Source of the DNA: JAUIAI01 sp041396685
GTDB taxonomy: Bacteria > Pseudomonadota > Gammaproteobacteria > Burkholderiales > Burkholderiaceae_E
Assembly: GCA_041396685.1 (NCBI GenBank)
Contig: JAWKYD010000020.1
Coordinates: 62,001 to 126,000 of the forward strand
Length of the DNA stretch: 64,000 nucleotides
Direction of reading: 5' to 3'
Shown: positions 49,635 through 58,409 of the stretch, in pieces
How the letters are laid out: each line of letters starts with the position of its first letter
How positions within the stretch are numbered: the first letter of the stretch is position 1
The notes under the pieces: model-generated
Databases searched by the model: none
Seen by the model: the letters and a program-made list of their open reading frames with translations, nothing else
What the model was told of the DNA's origin: nothing
Made by a program: the position numbers and the translations under genes

Positions 49635-50723
49635 ATGAAGATTGCCGACATTCGCACCCATCTGCTGTCCATCCCCTTCGCCGATCCGCCCAAGACCGGC
49701 TTCCTGGCGCTCGAGAACATCGACCTCCTGGTGGTCGAGGTCGAGACCGAGTCGGGCGTGATCGGTACCGGCCATCTGCACCCGCTCGCCGGCGGTATGC
49801 GCACCCTGAAGGTCTGCATCGAAGAAATGCTCGCGCCACTGCTGCTGGGGCAGGATGCCGGCAATGTCGAAGCACTGTGGCGAAGGATGTGGCAGGCCAC
49901 GTTCATCCAGGGACGCATGGGCATCACCGTGATGGCGATGTCGGCCCTGGACATCGCGCTTTGGGACGCCGCCGGCCGCGCACAGGGCAAGCCGCTTTGG
50001 GCGCTCTGGGGCGGGCGGCCCGATCCGCTGCCGATCTACGGCTCGGGCTGCTTTCGCGGCCTCGGCCACGACGGCATGATCGAGAAGGCGCAGGCGTTCG
50101 TCGATCGTGGCTTCACGGCCATCAAGATGCAGGTGGCACACTTGTTCACGCACGACGAAGACGTGGCCAATGTGCGCGACATGCGCCGCGCGCTCGGTGA
50201 CCAGATCGAGATCATGGTCGACGTCAACCAGGGCTGGACGGCCGACGAAGCCATCGCAGTAGGGCGCCGCCTCGATGAATTCGAACTCGCCTGGCTGGAG
50301 GAACCGGTCATTGCCGACGACTTCGACGGCTATCACGCGGTGGCCGACGCGCTGACGACCCCGGTGGTGGGTGGTGAGAACCACTTCACGCACCACGACC
50401 TGAAGCCGTTCTTCGCCAGCGGCAAGATCCCGATCCTGCAGCCCGACATCATGCGCGGCGGCTTCACCGAGTTGCGGGTGATCGCCGATCATGCGCACCG
50501 GGCGGGCCTCTCGATCGCGCCGCATCTCTTCCCCGAGTTGAGCGTGCATCTGAACGCGTCGATTCCGAATCCGTCCTGGCTGGAATGCATGGGCTGGTTC
50601 GACCACCTCTGGACCGAACCGAATCTGCCGGTGAGCGGTCTGCTGTCCCCTCCTGACCGCCCCGGTCACGGCATGGACTTCAAACCCGAACTGTTCAAGG
50701 ACCATCCCTATCGCGGCCGATGA
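49635..50723 (+). CDS. Enolase-superfamily enzyme, mandelate racemase subgroup
   Basis: These enzymes abstract the proton alpha to a carboxylate and then racemise or dehydrate. The 362-residue protein has a capping domain (1-125) and a barrel domain. Metal ligands are Asp196 (MVDVNQGW), Glu222 (LEEPV) and Glu249 (GGENHF); the His-Asp dyad is His297 (APHLFPEL) with Asp271 (QPDIMRGG). The KxK motif reads Lys164-Met-Gln166, so the second lysine (Lys166 of mandelate racemase) is replaced by glutamine. This argues for a one-base dehydratase or epimerase-like activity, not a two-base racemase. I used the ATG at 49635; an ATG seven codons earlier is possible. Confidence 0.9.
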   Translation: MKIADIRTHLLSIPFADPPKTGFLALENIDLLVVEVETESGVIGTGHLHPLAGGMRTLKVCIEEMLAPLLLGQDAGNVEALWRRMWQATFIQGRMGITVMAMSALDIALWDAAGRAQGKPLWALWGGRPDPLPIYGSGCFRGLGHDGMIEKAQAFVDRGFTAIKMQVAHLFTHDEDVANVRDMRRALGDQIEIMVDVNQGWTADEAIAVGRRLDEFELAWLEEPVIADDFDGYHAVADALTTPVVGGENHFTHHDLKPFFASGKIPILQPDIMRGGFTELRVIADHAHRAGLSIAPHLFPELSVHLNASIPNPSWLECMGWFDHLWTEPNLPVSGLLSPPDRPGHGMDFKPELFKDHPYRGR

Positions 50724-50790
50724 CCGGCAGCGGGCGTGACTGTCGCGGGCCAGCATCACCACCGGCGCGCCATGCGCTCATGCGCCGCGT

Positions 50791-51741
50791 TTGCGGGTAC
50801 GCTGCGACACCGCTGTTCCCGTCAATCCGCCCGGCACCGCGCAATTGCACCGCAAGACCGTCTTCACCATGCTGTTCTGCTGCGTGCTCTGGAGCCTGTC
50901 GGGCATCGTCAGCCGTCAGTTCGAGCAGGCGGCGGGTTTCGAAGCCGCGTTCTGGCGATCGCTGTTTGCGGCCCTGGCGGTGGCCGCGTGGCTGATCATC
51001 CGGCACGGACGCGCCGCACCGCGCCAACTCGCGGCGACGGGCGCGGCCGGATTGTTCTCCGGCCTGATGTGGTCGGTGATGCTGACCGCCTTCATGATCG
51101 CCCTGCTGATGACCACGGTCGCCAAGGCGATGATCGTGCTGGCCGTCGCGCCGCTGCTGACCGCGCTTCTGAGCCGCGCGTTCCTAGGTGAGCGCGTCGC
51201 GGCGCGCACCTGGTTCGCCATCGCTCTCGCGGGCATCGGCATGGTCTGGATGGTGTCGGACGCACTGGCCGGCGACGAACACTACCCTTACAGCGCTTGG
51301 GGCATGCTGATCGCCTCGGCGGTACCGCTCGCCTCGGCCTGCAACCTGATCGTCATGAAGCGTTCCCAGGCGCGGGTCGACCTGATGCCGGCGTTGTTGA
51401 TCGGCGCCTCGATCTCGGCGCTGGCGACGCTGCCGTTTGCGCTGCCATTCGTCGCCACGACCCGCGACATGGCTTGGCTGGCCTTCCTCGGCGTGTTCCA
51501 ACTCGCATTGCCGGGGCTGCTGTTCATCACTGCCGCGAAGAGCCTCTCGGCCGCCGAATCCGCGCTCCTGATCCTGCTCGAGGTCGTGTTCGCGCCCTTG
51601 TGGGTCTGGATCGGTGCCGGCGAGCGGCCGGCCGACGCGACGCTCTGGGGCGGAAGCCTGGTCCTGAGCGCGCTGATGGGCAACGAGTGGCTGGCGACCC
51701 GCAGCCGCCCGCGCGCTCCCACCGCACAGGCTCACCGATAG
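50791..51741 (+). CDS. EamA-family (DMT superfamily) transporter
   Basis: An inner-membrane drug/metabolite transporter with two EamA repeats and about ten membrane helices. Repeat 1 includes LFCCVLWSLSGIVSR and WRSLFAALAVAAWL, and the helix-4/5 signature APLLTALLSRAFLGERV. Repeat 2 starts near SAWGMLIASAVPLAS and ends with a VVFAPLWVWIGAGERP-like signature. The start is uncertain: the open frame begins at a TTG (50791), another TTG is at 50848, and the first ATG (50869) would trim the first helix. None has a good ribosome-binding site. The substrate is unknown; proximity to the enolase-family gene may be meaningful. Confidence 0.88.
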   Translation: MRVRCDTAVPVNPPGTAQLHRKTVFTMLFCCVLWSLSGIVSRQFEQAAGFEAAFWRSLFAALAVAAWLIIRHGRAAPRQLAATGAAGLFSGLMWSVMLTAFMIALLMTTVAKAMIVLAVAPLLTALLSRAFLGERVAARTWFAIALAGIGMVWMVSDALAGDEHYPYSAWGMLIASAVPLASACNLIVMKRSQARVDLMPALLIGASISALATLPFALPFVATTRDMAWLAFLGVFQLALPGLLFITAAKSLSAAESALLILLEVVFAPLWVWIGAGERPADATLWGGSLVLSALMGNEWLATRSRPRAPTAQAHR

Positions 51742-51825
51742 AGGGTTGGGCGGCAGGATCTCTGCCTCGAAGAAGTCGCGCACGCGCGTGACGATGCCGG
51801 CGGCGCGTTCCGAAATGGCGAAAGA

Positions 51826-53004
51826 TCAGTGCCCACCGCGCACCAGCCGCTTGCCGATGTTGAGCAGGTGGATCTGGCTCGTGCCCTCGTAGATCCGCAA
51901 GGCGCGCACGTCGCGATAGAAACGCTCGATACCCGTGCCCTTCACATAGCCCTGGCCGCCGAAGATCTGCACCACCCGATCGGCCACCCGGCCGCACATC
52001 TCGGTGGCGTAGTACTTGCACATCGATACATCCAGGGTGACATCCTCGCCGCGGTCGCGTTTGCGCGCCGTTTCGAGAATCAACGCACGGGCCGCCTCGA
52101 TCTCCACCTTGCACTCGGCCAGCATGGCCTGCACGAGCTGGAACTCACCGATCGGCTGGCCGAACTGCTCGCGCTGCCGCACGAACCCGATCGCGTCGTC
52201 GAGCATGCGGATCGCCGGTCCGGTACTGAGCGCCGAAAGATTGATGCGCTGCTTGTTGAGCGCCTTCATGACCGTGCGAAAACCCTGGCCCTCGATACCG
52301 CCCAGTAGCGCCGCTGCCGGCACCCGGCAGTCGTTCAAGTAGACCTCGCCGATCGGCGCGCCCTCCTGGCCCATCTTCGGCGTCGAGCCGCTGACACTCA
52401 GCCCCTCGGTGCCGGCCTCGATCAGGAACGCGCTGACCCCGGCCGCGCCACGTGAGCTGCCGTCGGTGCGAGCGAAGACCGTGTAGAGATCGGCGATCGG
52501 TGCCAACGTGATGTAACGCTTACTGCCGTTGATGATGTAGTGCCCATCGTCGGTCGCGCTGGCGCGCGTCTGCAACGCGGTGGCATCGGACCCGGCGACC
52601 TCCTCGGTCAGTGCCAGGCAGCCGATCAACTCACCGCTGGCGAGGCGCGGGAGATAGCGGTGTCGCTGCTCTTCGGTACCGTCGCGAATCAGGCACTCCG
52701 AGCCGATGCCCGCATTCTGGGCACCGATGACGCGATAGGCGATCGAACACTGGGTAAACGCCATGAACGCGAGCGCGAGTTCCTCGGTGGTCAAACCTGC
52801 GCCACCATATTGCTCGGGAATGCTCCAGCCGAACGACCCCAGGCGACGCATCTCCGCGACGACGTCGTCGGGCACCCGGTCGTCGCGCTCGACCCGGTCT
52901 TCGTTCGGGATCGCGACCTCCGTGACGAAGCGGCGAATGTCTGCAAGCAGCGCGTTCAAGCGCTCGGGATCGCGTATCACTTCGGCTCCTGCGGGGCGTG
53001 TCAT
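51826..53004 (-). CDS. Acyl-CoA dehydrogenase
   Basis: FAD-dependent alpha,beta-dehydrogenation of acyl-CoA thioesters, delivering electrons to ETF. The 392-residue protein has the usual fold: N-terminal helices with GWSIPEQYGGAGLTTEE, middle domain with CLALTEEVAGSDA (FAD-binding signature) and KRYITLAPIAD, and C-terminal domain with VQIFGGQGYVKG. The catalytic base Glu373 lies in RIYEGTSQIH, the position used by short/medium-chain enzymes. It is leftward and alone; no ETF or CoA ligase is adjacent, so the substrate is open. Confidence 0.94.
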   Translation of the reverse strand: MTRPAGAEVIRDPERLNALLADIRRFVTEVAIPNEDRVERDDRVPDDVVAEMRRLGSFGWSIPEQYGGAGLTTEELALAFMAFTQCSIAYRVIGAQNAGIGSECLIRDGTEEQRHRYLPRLASGELIGCLALTEEVAGSDATALQTRASATDDGHYIINGSKRYITLAPIADLYTVFARTDGSSRGAAGVSAFLIEAGTEGLSVSGSTPKMGQEGAPIGEVYLNDCRVPAAALLGGIEGQGFRTVMKALNKQRINLSALSTGPAIRMLDDAIGFVRQREQFGQPIGEFQLVQAMLAECKVEIEAARALILETARKRDRGEDVTLDVSMCKYYATEMCGRVADRVVQIFGGQGYVKGTGIERFYRDVRALRIYEGTSQIHLLNIGKRLVRGGH

Positions 53005-53139
53005 CGGCGCACAAATCTTAGTGCATTGGACTCACCCCCATGCAGGTGACCGGCCGGTGAGATCGAGAGCGACTACGAATCGGCCGCCCTCCTGCCGGCA
53101 CGACCCATGAATCCATCGTCCGAACGGCAGGCAACCACG

Positions 53140-53566
53140 ATGGCAACAGAGACGACGATCGACGAGAAACCGCGTGCGCGGGCTTCCGGTATCAGAGCCA
53201 TCGTGACCCGGGCCGCCGATCGTGTTGATCGCGATCGCCGGCATCGTGCAATGCCTGTTCGGAAACGACCTGCCGGGCTTCCTCTACCACTCCGATTCCT
53301 CGCTGAGCCAGCCCATGCAGGTGGTCTGTCTGGTGGCCGCCGCGGCCTGGATGGAGGTGATCTCGCCGGATACCGCGCTGTCGCAGATGAACATGGCGCT
53401 GCACATCGGCGCCGACAGGTACTTCCGCGAGATCGGCATCAAGGCGCCCGACGAGTTGGTGCCGCCCGACGCCAGGCGAGCCAGCGCGCGCATCGGCTGC
53501 GCGCCGTGGATGAGTGCCCGACAAATGACAGGAGCTGCCGGACTCATAGCGTTAACACACGCTTGA
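53140..53566 (+). other. Possible small membrane-protein gene, perhaps frameshifted
   Basis: This 539-bp gap (53005-53543) has two successive open frames that look related. An ATG at 53140 preceded by GGCAGG opens a hydrophilic N-terminus (MATETTIDEKPRARASG). After about 27 codons a different frame, opening at a GTG at 53222, continues with a hydrophobic segment (LIAIAGIVQCLFGN) and then QPMQVVCLVAAAAWMEVISP, ending at 53566. Read together they could be one frameshifted gene; read separately, a 114-residue unknown protein. Neither is recognised. The 3' end overlaps the convergent patatin gene by 23 bp. Confidence 0.3.
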
Positions 53567-54704
53567 TCGCCTCAGTGTTCGCCTGCGCATCGGTACGGCC
53601 GAGGTCCATCAACGTGCGCGTATAGCGGGCATCGAACAGCAGATAGGAAGCCAGACCGGCGCCTCTCGGGCCGGCGGCGCCGAGCAGCCGCAGCATGCTG
53701 CGGGTCGTCGCCGGCAGGCGGCCGACGTGGTCGTTGGCCAGTTGATCGAGCCGTTGGCTCGGCATCAACATCGCGCTGTCGATGGTGCGCAGCGGCGAAA
53801 GCGTACGTGCGGCGGGATCCATCAGGGCGAGCGTGCCATTGACCCGGTCCAGGCGCTCGATGTCGCTGGCGACATTGTCCAGGAAGATGCATGCCATCGC
53901 ATGGGTCGCGATCTGTCCGAGACTCGGATACTCGAGCCGCGGGTCGAGGTGTTCGGCCTGCGCCAGGCCTCGCTCGATCCGCCCCGCACCGATCATCACG
54001 ATCCGCGATGCCCCCAGATGGATGGCCGGGCTGATGGGTGCGGTCTGGCGCATGGCCCCGTCGCCGAAATACTCGTGATGTCCGCCGAGCGTCAGCGGCA
54101 CTGCCGGAAACACGAACGGAATCGCGCTCGATGCCATCAGGTGGTCGAGACCGATCTGCGCCGGGCAGGCGAGCCGCTGCGTCCGGTACCAGGGGTCGCA
54201 AGGGGCACGGCTCGCGTAGAAAGTGACATGCTGGCCCGAACTGTAGCTCGATGCGGTCACCGCGAATGCTTGCAGCATCCCGGCGGACAAGGCCTTCCGA
54301 ATCGCGCCGAAATCGACGACCGACTCCAGCAGCCCGGCGAGCGGTCGGTTGTCGAACAGGGAGCGGGGGGCGCGGCGCACGGCCCAGCCCGCGGTCAACG
54401 CCCCGACCCAGTGGGCGGCATTGGCGAACGCTCCGGCGACATCGGTGCGGTAGATCTGGTCCGGGCGAATGTCCGACCAGAGCGCGACCAGCCGTGCGAC
54501 GGCTGTCTGGAAGTCTGCGGCGCCGGCGGCCAGGCTGGCGGCGTTGATCGCGCCGGCGGACGTTCCCGCGATGATCGGGAACGGATTGACCGAGCGGGGC
54601 CAGCCCGCCCGCGACAACAGTTCGCAAATGCCTTCCAACACGCCGACCTGGTAGGCCGCGCGCGCGCCACCGCCACTGAGCACGAGTCCGAGGGGCTCTG
54701 TCAT
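53544..54704 (-). CDS. Patatin-like phospholipase (second copy, different subgroup)
   Basis: A serine lipid hydrolase of 386 residues. The oxyanion motif LVLSGGGARAAYQVGV is at 8-22, the nucleophile Ser49 is in the GTSAG elbow, and the dyad Asp215 is in YFGDGAMRQ. The C-terminal 170 residues are helical, without recognised domains. It is not closely similar to the patatin at 3.6-4.8 kb; the elbow, spacing and C-terminus all differ. No signal peptide. It is leftward, downstream of cutA with a 138-bp gap that holds no gene. Confidence 0.9.
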   Translation of the reverse strand: MTEPLGLVLSGGGARAAYQVGVLEGICELLSRAGWPRSVNPFPIIAGTSAGAINAASLAAGAADFQTAVARLVALWSDIRPDQIYRTDVAGAFANAAHWVGALTAGWAVRRAPRSLFDNRPLAGLLESVVDFGAIRKALSAGMLQAFAVTASSYSSGQHVTFYASRAPCDPWYRTQRLACPAQIGLDHLMASSAIPFVFPAVPLTLGGHHEYFGDGAMRQTAPISPAIHLGASRIVMIGAGRIERGLAQAEHLDPRLEYPSLGQIATHAMACIFLDNVASDIERLDRVNGTLALMDPAARTLSPLRTIDSAMLMPSQRLDQLANDHVGRLPATTRSMLRLLGAAGPRGAGLASYLLFDARYTRTLMDLGRTDAQANTEAIKRVLTL

Positions 54705-54842
54705 GGCGACATTGTGGCCGCTGCATGCCCTGCCGCGAGCGAAGAAACAGAGGCAGGCGGACGAGGCTGCTCGATGGGCCGACGCTCGATCGCCCTCTTG
54801 TGCCCACTCGCCCGAGGAACACCGAAGCGACGCCGGCCGACG

Positions 54843-55256
54843 TCAGTCTTGCGTCGTTTCCGCGCCGACCCAAGCGGCATAGGCGATAGGTGCCCTGGCG
54901 TCGAGCACGAGAATCTCGGGCACGGAGTAAGGATGCAGTTGCGCCAGTCGGGCGCAGGCCGCCGACGCGAGCTCCGGGCGCGTCTTGATCCAAACCGGCA
55001 CCTCAGACTCGTCCTGGGGCTGCCCGTCCCAGCAAAACAGTGACCGGCATGGCGCCTGAATATTCGCGCAGGCGATCAGGCGCTCGTCGAGCAAACGCGA
55101 ACAGGCCGCTCGCGCGGCCTGTTCGTCGGGGAAGTTGCTGATCAGCAAGACGAGCGCGTCAAGCTCAGCCCGCGCGGCGGATCCGGCAATCGCCGCCTCG
55201 AGCCGCCCGGCACCCGCGTCTGGCTCGTCGCCACCGGATGCGGGTTGGTCGGCCAT
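54843..55256 (-). CDS. cutA: Divalent-cation tolerance protein CutA
   Basis: CutA1 is a small trimeric protein implicated in copper tolerance in E. coli. The core includes NFPDEQAARAACSRLLDERLIACANI, CRSLFCWDGQPQDESEVPVWIKT and LHPYSVPEILVLD, which are typical. With the ATG at 55256 the protein has 137 residues: an extra 30 or so N-terminal residues, acidic and Gly/Ala-rich, precede the core. Family members are normally about 105-110. It follows rplQ by 13 bp, an arrangement common in betaproteobacteria. Confidence 0.93.
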   Translation of the reverse strand: MADQPASGGDEPDAGAGRLEAAIAGSAARAELDALVLLISNFPDEQAARAACSRLLDERLIACANIQAPCRSLFCWDGQPQDESEVPVWIKTRPELASAACARLAQLHPYSVPEILVLDARAPIAYAAWVGAETTQD

Positions 55257-55269
55257 GGCGGCGCGAGGC

Positions 55270-55662
55270 TCAGCTTGCGTCGGCCTCGGCGGCCTCGGCA
55301 ACCTCGGGTCGATCCATCAACTCCACCAGCGCCATCGGCGCATTGTCACCGAGGCGATAGCCGAACTTCAGGATGCGCAGATAGCCACCCGGCCGATTGG
55401 CAAAGCGCGGGCCGAGCTCATCGAAGATCTTGACCACCATGTCGCGATCGCGCAGGCGGTCGAACGCCAGGCGACGATTGGCCAGTGACGGTTTCTTGCC
55501 CAGCGTGATGATCGGCTCGACGACGCGGCGCAACTCTTTGGCCTTGGGCAGCGTGGTCTTGATGCGCTCATGCTTGATGAGCGCGTTGCAGAGGTTTCGC
55601 AGCATCGCCGCACGATGAGCACTGGTGCGGTTGAGCTTGCGGAGTCCGTGACGATGTCGCAT
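55270..55662 (-). CDS. rplQ: 50S ribosomal protein L17
   Basis: Large-subunit protein near the exit tunnel. The 130-residue product starts MRHRHGLRKLNRTSAHR, includes RNLCNALIKHERIKTT and ends with a short acidic extension rich in Ala and Glu. It is the last canonical gene of the alpha operon, 15 bp after rpoA, and is followed closely by cutA. Confidence 0.98.
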   Translation of the reverse strand: MRHRHGLRKLNRTSAHRAAMLRNLCNALIKHERIKTTLPKAKELRRVVEPIITLGKKPSLANRRLAFDRLRDRDMVVKIFDELGPRFANRPGGYLRILKFGYRLGDNAPMALVELMDRPEVAEAAEADAS

Positions 55663-55677
55663 TTCTATTCCAGCCTG

Positions 55678-56658
55678 TCAGGGGCGCTCGAGACCGACGG
55701 GCGGCCAGTTCTCGAGACGCATGCCCAGCGTGAGTCCACGCGAGGCAAGCACTTCCTTGATTTCGTTCAGCGATTTACGTCCGAGATTCGGCGTCTTCAA
55801 GAGCTCGTTCTCGGTGCGTTGGATCAGATCGCCGATGTAGTAGATGTTCTCGGCCTTCAGGCAGTTGGCCGAGCGGACCGTCAGCTCCAGGTCGTCGACC
55901 GGGCGCATCAGGATCGGGTCGACCTGCGGGCCACGGCCCACCTGCTGCTCGACCACCTGCTCGATACCGCCCTCGAGCGCCGCGAACACCGACAACTGCT
56001 CGACCAGGATGCGCGCGCTCTGACGCACGGCCTCCTCGGGGGCGATCACGCCATTGGTCTCGATATCGACGACCAGTCGATCGAGGTCGGTACGCTGTTC
56101 GACGCGGGCGCTCTCGACCTGGTAACTGACACGACGAACGGGCGAAAACGAAGCGTCCAGCACGACACGGCCGATGGTCTTGCTCTCCATCGCGTCGCGC
56201 ATCGTGCCCGGCACGTAGCCGCGGCCACGCTCGACCTTGATCGACATGTCGAGCTTGCCGCCCTCCGTGAGGGTGGCGATCACATGCTCGGGATTGATCA
56301 CTTCGACGTCGTGCGGCAGATCGATGTCGGCAGCGGTGACCGGGCCTGCGGTTTCCTTGCGCAAGGTCAGATAGACCTCATCGCGGTTGTGGAGCTTGAA
56401 CACCACGCCCTTGAGATTCAGCAGGAGGTCGACCACGTCCTCGCGGACACCATCGATCGTGGAGTACTCGTGCACGACACCCGAGATCTGCACCTCGGTT
56501 GGCGCATAGCCGACCATCGACGAGAGCAGCACACGCCGCAGCGCGTTGCCCAGCGTATGGCCGTAACCGCGCTCGAAAGGCTCCATGACCACACGGGCAT
56601 GCGACGCAGCGATCTGCTCGACCTCGACGATGCGCGGCTTCAGCATTGCAGTCTGCAT
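55678..56658 (-). CDS. rpoA: RNA polymerase alpha subunit
   Basis: Assembly platform of RNA polymerase. The 326-residue protein has the N-terminal dimerisation domain (EPFERGYGHTLGNALRRVLL near 27-46), a linker around 240, and the C-terminal domain that contacts UP elements and activators (IYYIGDLIQRTENELLKTPN; GRKSLNEIKEVL). An ATG four codons in is an alternative start. It is in the alpha operon between rpsD and rplQ. Confidence 0.99.
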   Translation of the reverse strand: MQTAMLKPRIVEVEQIAASHARVVMEPFERGYGHTLGNALRRVLLSSMVGYAPTEVQISGVVHEYSTIDGVREDVVDLLLNLKGVVFKLHNRDEVYLTLRKETAGPVTAADIDLPHDVEVINPEHVIATLTEGGKLDMSIKVERGRGYVPGTMRDAMESKTIGRVVLDASFSPVRRVSYQVESARVEQRTDLDRLVVDIETNGVIAPEEAVRQSARILVEQLSVFAALEGGIEQVVEQQVGRGPQVDPILMRPVDDLELTVRSANCLKAENIYYIGDLIQRTENELLKTPNLGRKSLNEIKEVLASRGLTLGMRLENWPPVGLERP

Positions 56659-56675
56659 AGGGAAATCCTTATTTA

Positions 56676-57296
56676 TTAGCGTGAGTACAACTCGACGATC
56701 AGGCTCTCGTTGATGTCGCCTGCAAGGTCGCCGCGGTCGGGAACCGCTTTGAAGACTCCCTCCATCTTGTTCTTGTCGACCGACACCCAGCCAGCGAAGC
56801 CGGTCTGCTCGGCGAGGTTCAGCGCATCCTGGATGCGGGCCTGGTTGCGCGATTTCTCGCGCACCGCGACCACGTCATTGGGCTTGATCATCGCCGACGG
56901 AATGTTCAGCACCTGGCCGTTGACCGTGATCGACTTGTGGCTCACGAGCTGACGTGCCTCGGCGCGCGTCGAGCCGAAGCCCATGCGATAGACGACATTG
57001 TCGAGCCGCGACTCGAGAAGCTGCAGCAGGGTCTCGCCGGTATTGCCACGACGACGCACCGCCTCGGCGAAATAGCGCCGAAACTGGCGCTCGAGTACGC
57101 CGTACATGCGCTTGACCTTCTGCTTCTCGCGCAGCTGCCGACCGTAGTCGGACATGCGCATGCCGGAGATGCGGCCATGCTGACCAGGCTTGGTGTCCTT
57201 GGCCTTGCTGTCGAACGAGCGCCGTGCGCTCTTCAGGAAAAGGTCCGTGCCTTCGCGACGCGAAAGCTTGGCTTTGGGTCCCGTATATCTTGCCAC
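56676..57296 (-). CDS. rpsD: 30S ribosomal protein S4
   Basis: Primary 16S rRNA-binding protein and, in E. coli, translational repressor of the alpha operon. The 206 residues include the S4 domain (LESRLDNVVYRMGFGSTR; ARQLVSHKSITVNGQ). The N-terminal region lacks the zinc-binding cysteines, as is usual in Gram-negative bacteria. A 158-bp gap separates it from rpsK upstream, much wider than the other gaps in the operon. Confidence 0.99.
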   Translation of the reverse strand: MARYTGPKAKLSRREGTDLFLKSARRSFDSKAKDTKPGQHGRISGMRMSDYGRQLREKQKVKRMYGVLERQFRRYFAEAVRRRGNTGETLLQLLESRLDNVVYRMGFGSTRAEARQLVSHKSITVNGQVLNIPSAMIKPNDVVAVREKSRNQARIQDALNLAEQTGFAGWVSVDKNKMEGVFKAVPDRGDLAGDINESLIVELYSR

Positions 57297-57454
57297 TGAT
57301 GTTTCCTTCGCTTGCCTACGCGACCGGGGTCGCGGTTAGTCTGCTCTTTTCGCTACCCGCAATGGGTGGCAGACGGTGGTCTTGAGAGTTCCGCTTCGCC
57401 CGCAGCGTAGCGCCCGGGCCGGCGGCGGAACACCGCCGTGATCGATGTTGTCGC
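57297..57454 (-). promoter_or_regulatory. Structured spacer between rpsK and rpsD
   Basis: The genes are normally tightly packed, but here 158 bp intervene without an open frame of note. Just past the rpsK stop a six-base-pair hairpin forms (CGGCGG 57423-57428 with CCGCCG 57433-57438, four-base loop). Nearer rpsD a second one forms (GCGAC 57320-57324 with GTCGC 57329-57333). These could be an attenuator, an S4-binding leader or a processing site. The structures are read directly; any function is inference. Confidence 0.35.
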
Positions 57455-57856
57455 TCAGATGCGCCGGCGCTTGGGCGGGCGGCAACCGTTGTGCGGAATC
57501 GGCGTGACATCGGAGATCGACATGATCTTGATGCCCAGCGCGTGCAACGCACGTACCGAGCTTTCGCGACCGGGACCCGGACCACGAATCTGGACTTCCA
57601 GATTCTTGATGCCGCATTCCTGGGCCGCACGGCCGGCCGCGTCGGCGGCGACCTGGGCCGCGAACGGAGTCGACTTGCGCGAGCCTTTGAAGCCGGCGCC
57701 CCCCGACGACGCCCACGACAAGGCATTACCCTGCCGATCGGTGATCGTGATGATGGTGTTGTTGAACGAGGCATGCACGTGGGCGATGCCGTCCGAAACA
57801 TTCTTCTTGACCTTGCGGCGGGTGCGCTGACCCGAGCCTTGGGAACCGCGTGCCAT
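57455..57856 (-). CDS. rpsK: 30S ribosomal protein S11
   Basis: Platform protein of the small subunit. The 133 residues include GIAHVHASFNNTIITITD, SWASSGGAGFKGSRKSTP and the C-terminal DVTPIPHNGCRPPKRRR, all highly conserved. It lies 12 bp after rpsM in the alpha operon. Confidence 0.99.
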   Translation of the reverse strand: MARGSQGSGQRTRRKVKKNVSDGIAHVHASFNNTIITITDRQGNALSWASSGGAGFKGSRKSTPFAAQVAADAAGRAAQECGIKNLEVQIRGPGPGRESSVRALHALGIKIMSISDVTPIPHNGCRPPKRRRI

Positions 57857-57868
57857 GCAATGTGCTCC

Positions 57869-58234
57869 TTACTTCTTCAGTGCGATGCCGGCCTTGCGCG
57901 GACCCTTGCGCGTGCGGGCGTTGGTGCGGGTACGCTGACCACGCACCGGCAGACCACGACGATGACGCAGACCACGGTAACAACCGAGATCCATCAGGCG
58001 CTTGATCGACATCGAGATCTCGCGACGCAGGTCGCCCTCGGTCAGGTACTGACCGATCTGATCACGAATGCGCTCGAGCTCGGCGTCATTGAGCTCGCGA
58101 ACCCGTTTGTCGAACGGTACGCCGGCCGCCTCGCAGATCTTGCGTGCGCGCGTCCGGCCGATGCCGTAGATGGCCGTCAGACCGATCTCGGTATGCTGGC
58201 GGTCGGGAATATTGATGCCGGCGATACGTGCCAT
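57869..58234 (-). CDS. rpsM: 30S ribosomal protein S13
   Basis: Small-subunit head protein contacting tRNA and L5. The 121 residues start MARIAGINIPDRQHTEIGLT and end in the basic QRTRTNARTRKGPRKA tail. First of the classical alpha-operon genes, 27 bp after rpmJ. Confidence 0.99.
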   Translation of the reverse strand: MARIAGINIPDRQHTEIGLTAIYGIGRTRARKICEAAGVPFDKRVRELNDAELERIRDQIGQYLTEGDLRREISMSIKRLMDLGCYRGLRHRRGLPVRGQRTRTNARTRKGPRKAGIALKK

Positions 58235-58261
58235 ATGTGCCTCTGCGAATAAATAGCTGGC

Positions 58262-58375
58262 TTAACCCTGGCGCTGCTTGTGGCGCGGGTCGGTGCAGAT
58301 CACGCGCACCACGCCATTGCGGCGGATGATCTTGCAGTTGCGGCACATCCGCCGCACCGATGCCATGACTTTCAT
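58262..58375 (-). CDS. rpmJ: 50S ribosomal protein L36
   Basis: Smallest large-subunit protein, 37 residues, read directly from the minus strand between infA and rpsM. It starts MKVMASVRRMCRNCKIIRRN and ends in a basic RHKQRQG. Zinc ligands Cys11, Cys14, Cys27 and His32 are all present, so this is the zinc-containing form. It lies 27 bp upstream of rpsM and 34 bp downstream of infA. Confidence 0.97.
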   Translation of the reverse strand: MKVMASVRRMCRNCKIIRRNGVVRVICTDPRHKQRQG

Positions 58376-58409
58376 GATGATCCTCGCGATGCTTCTTTCA
58401 AGTTGCGCA

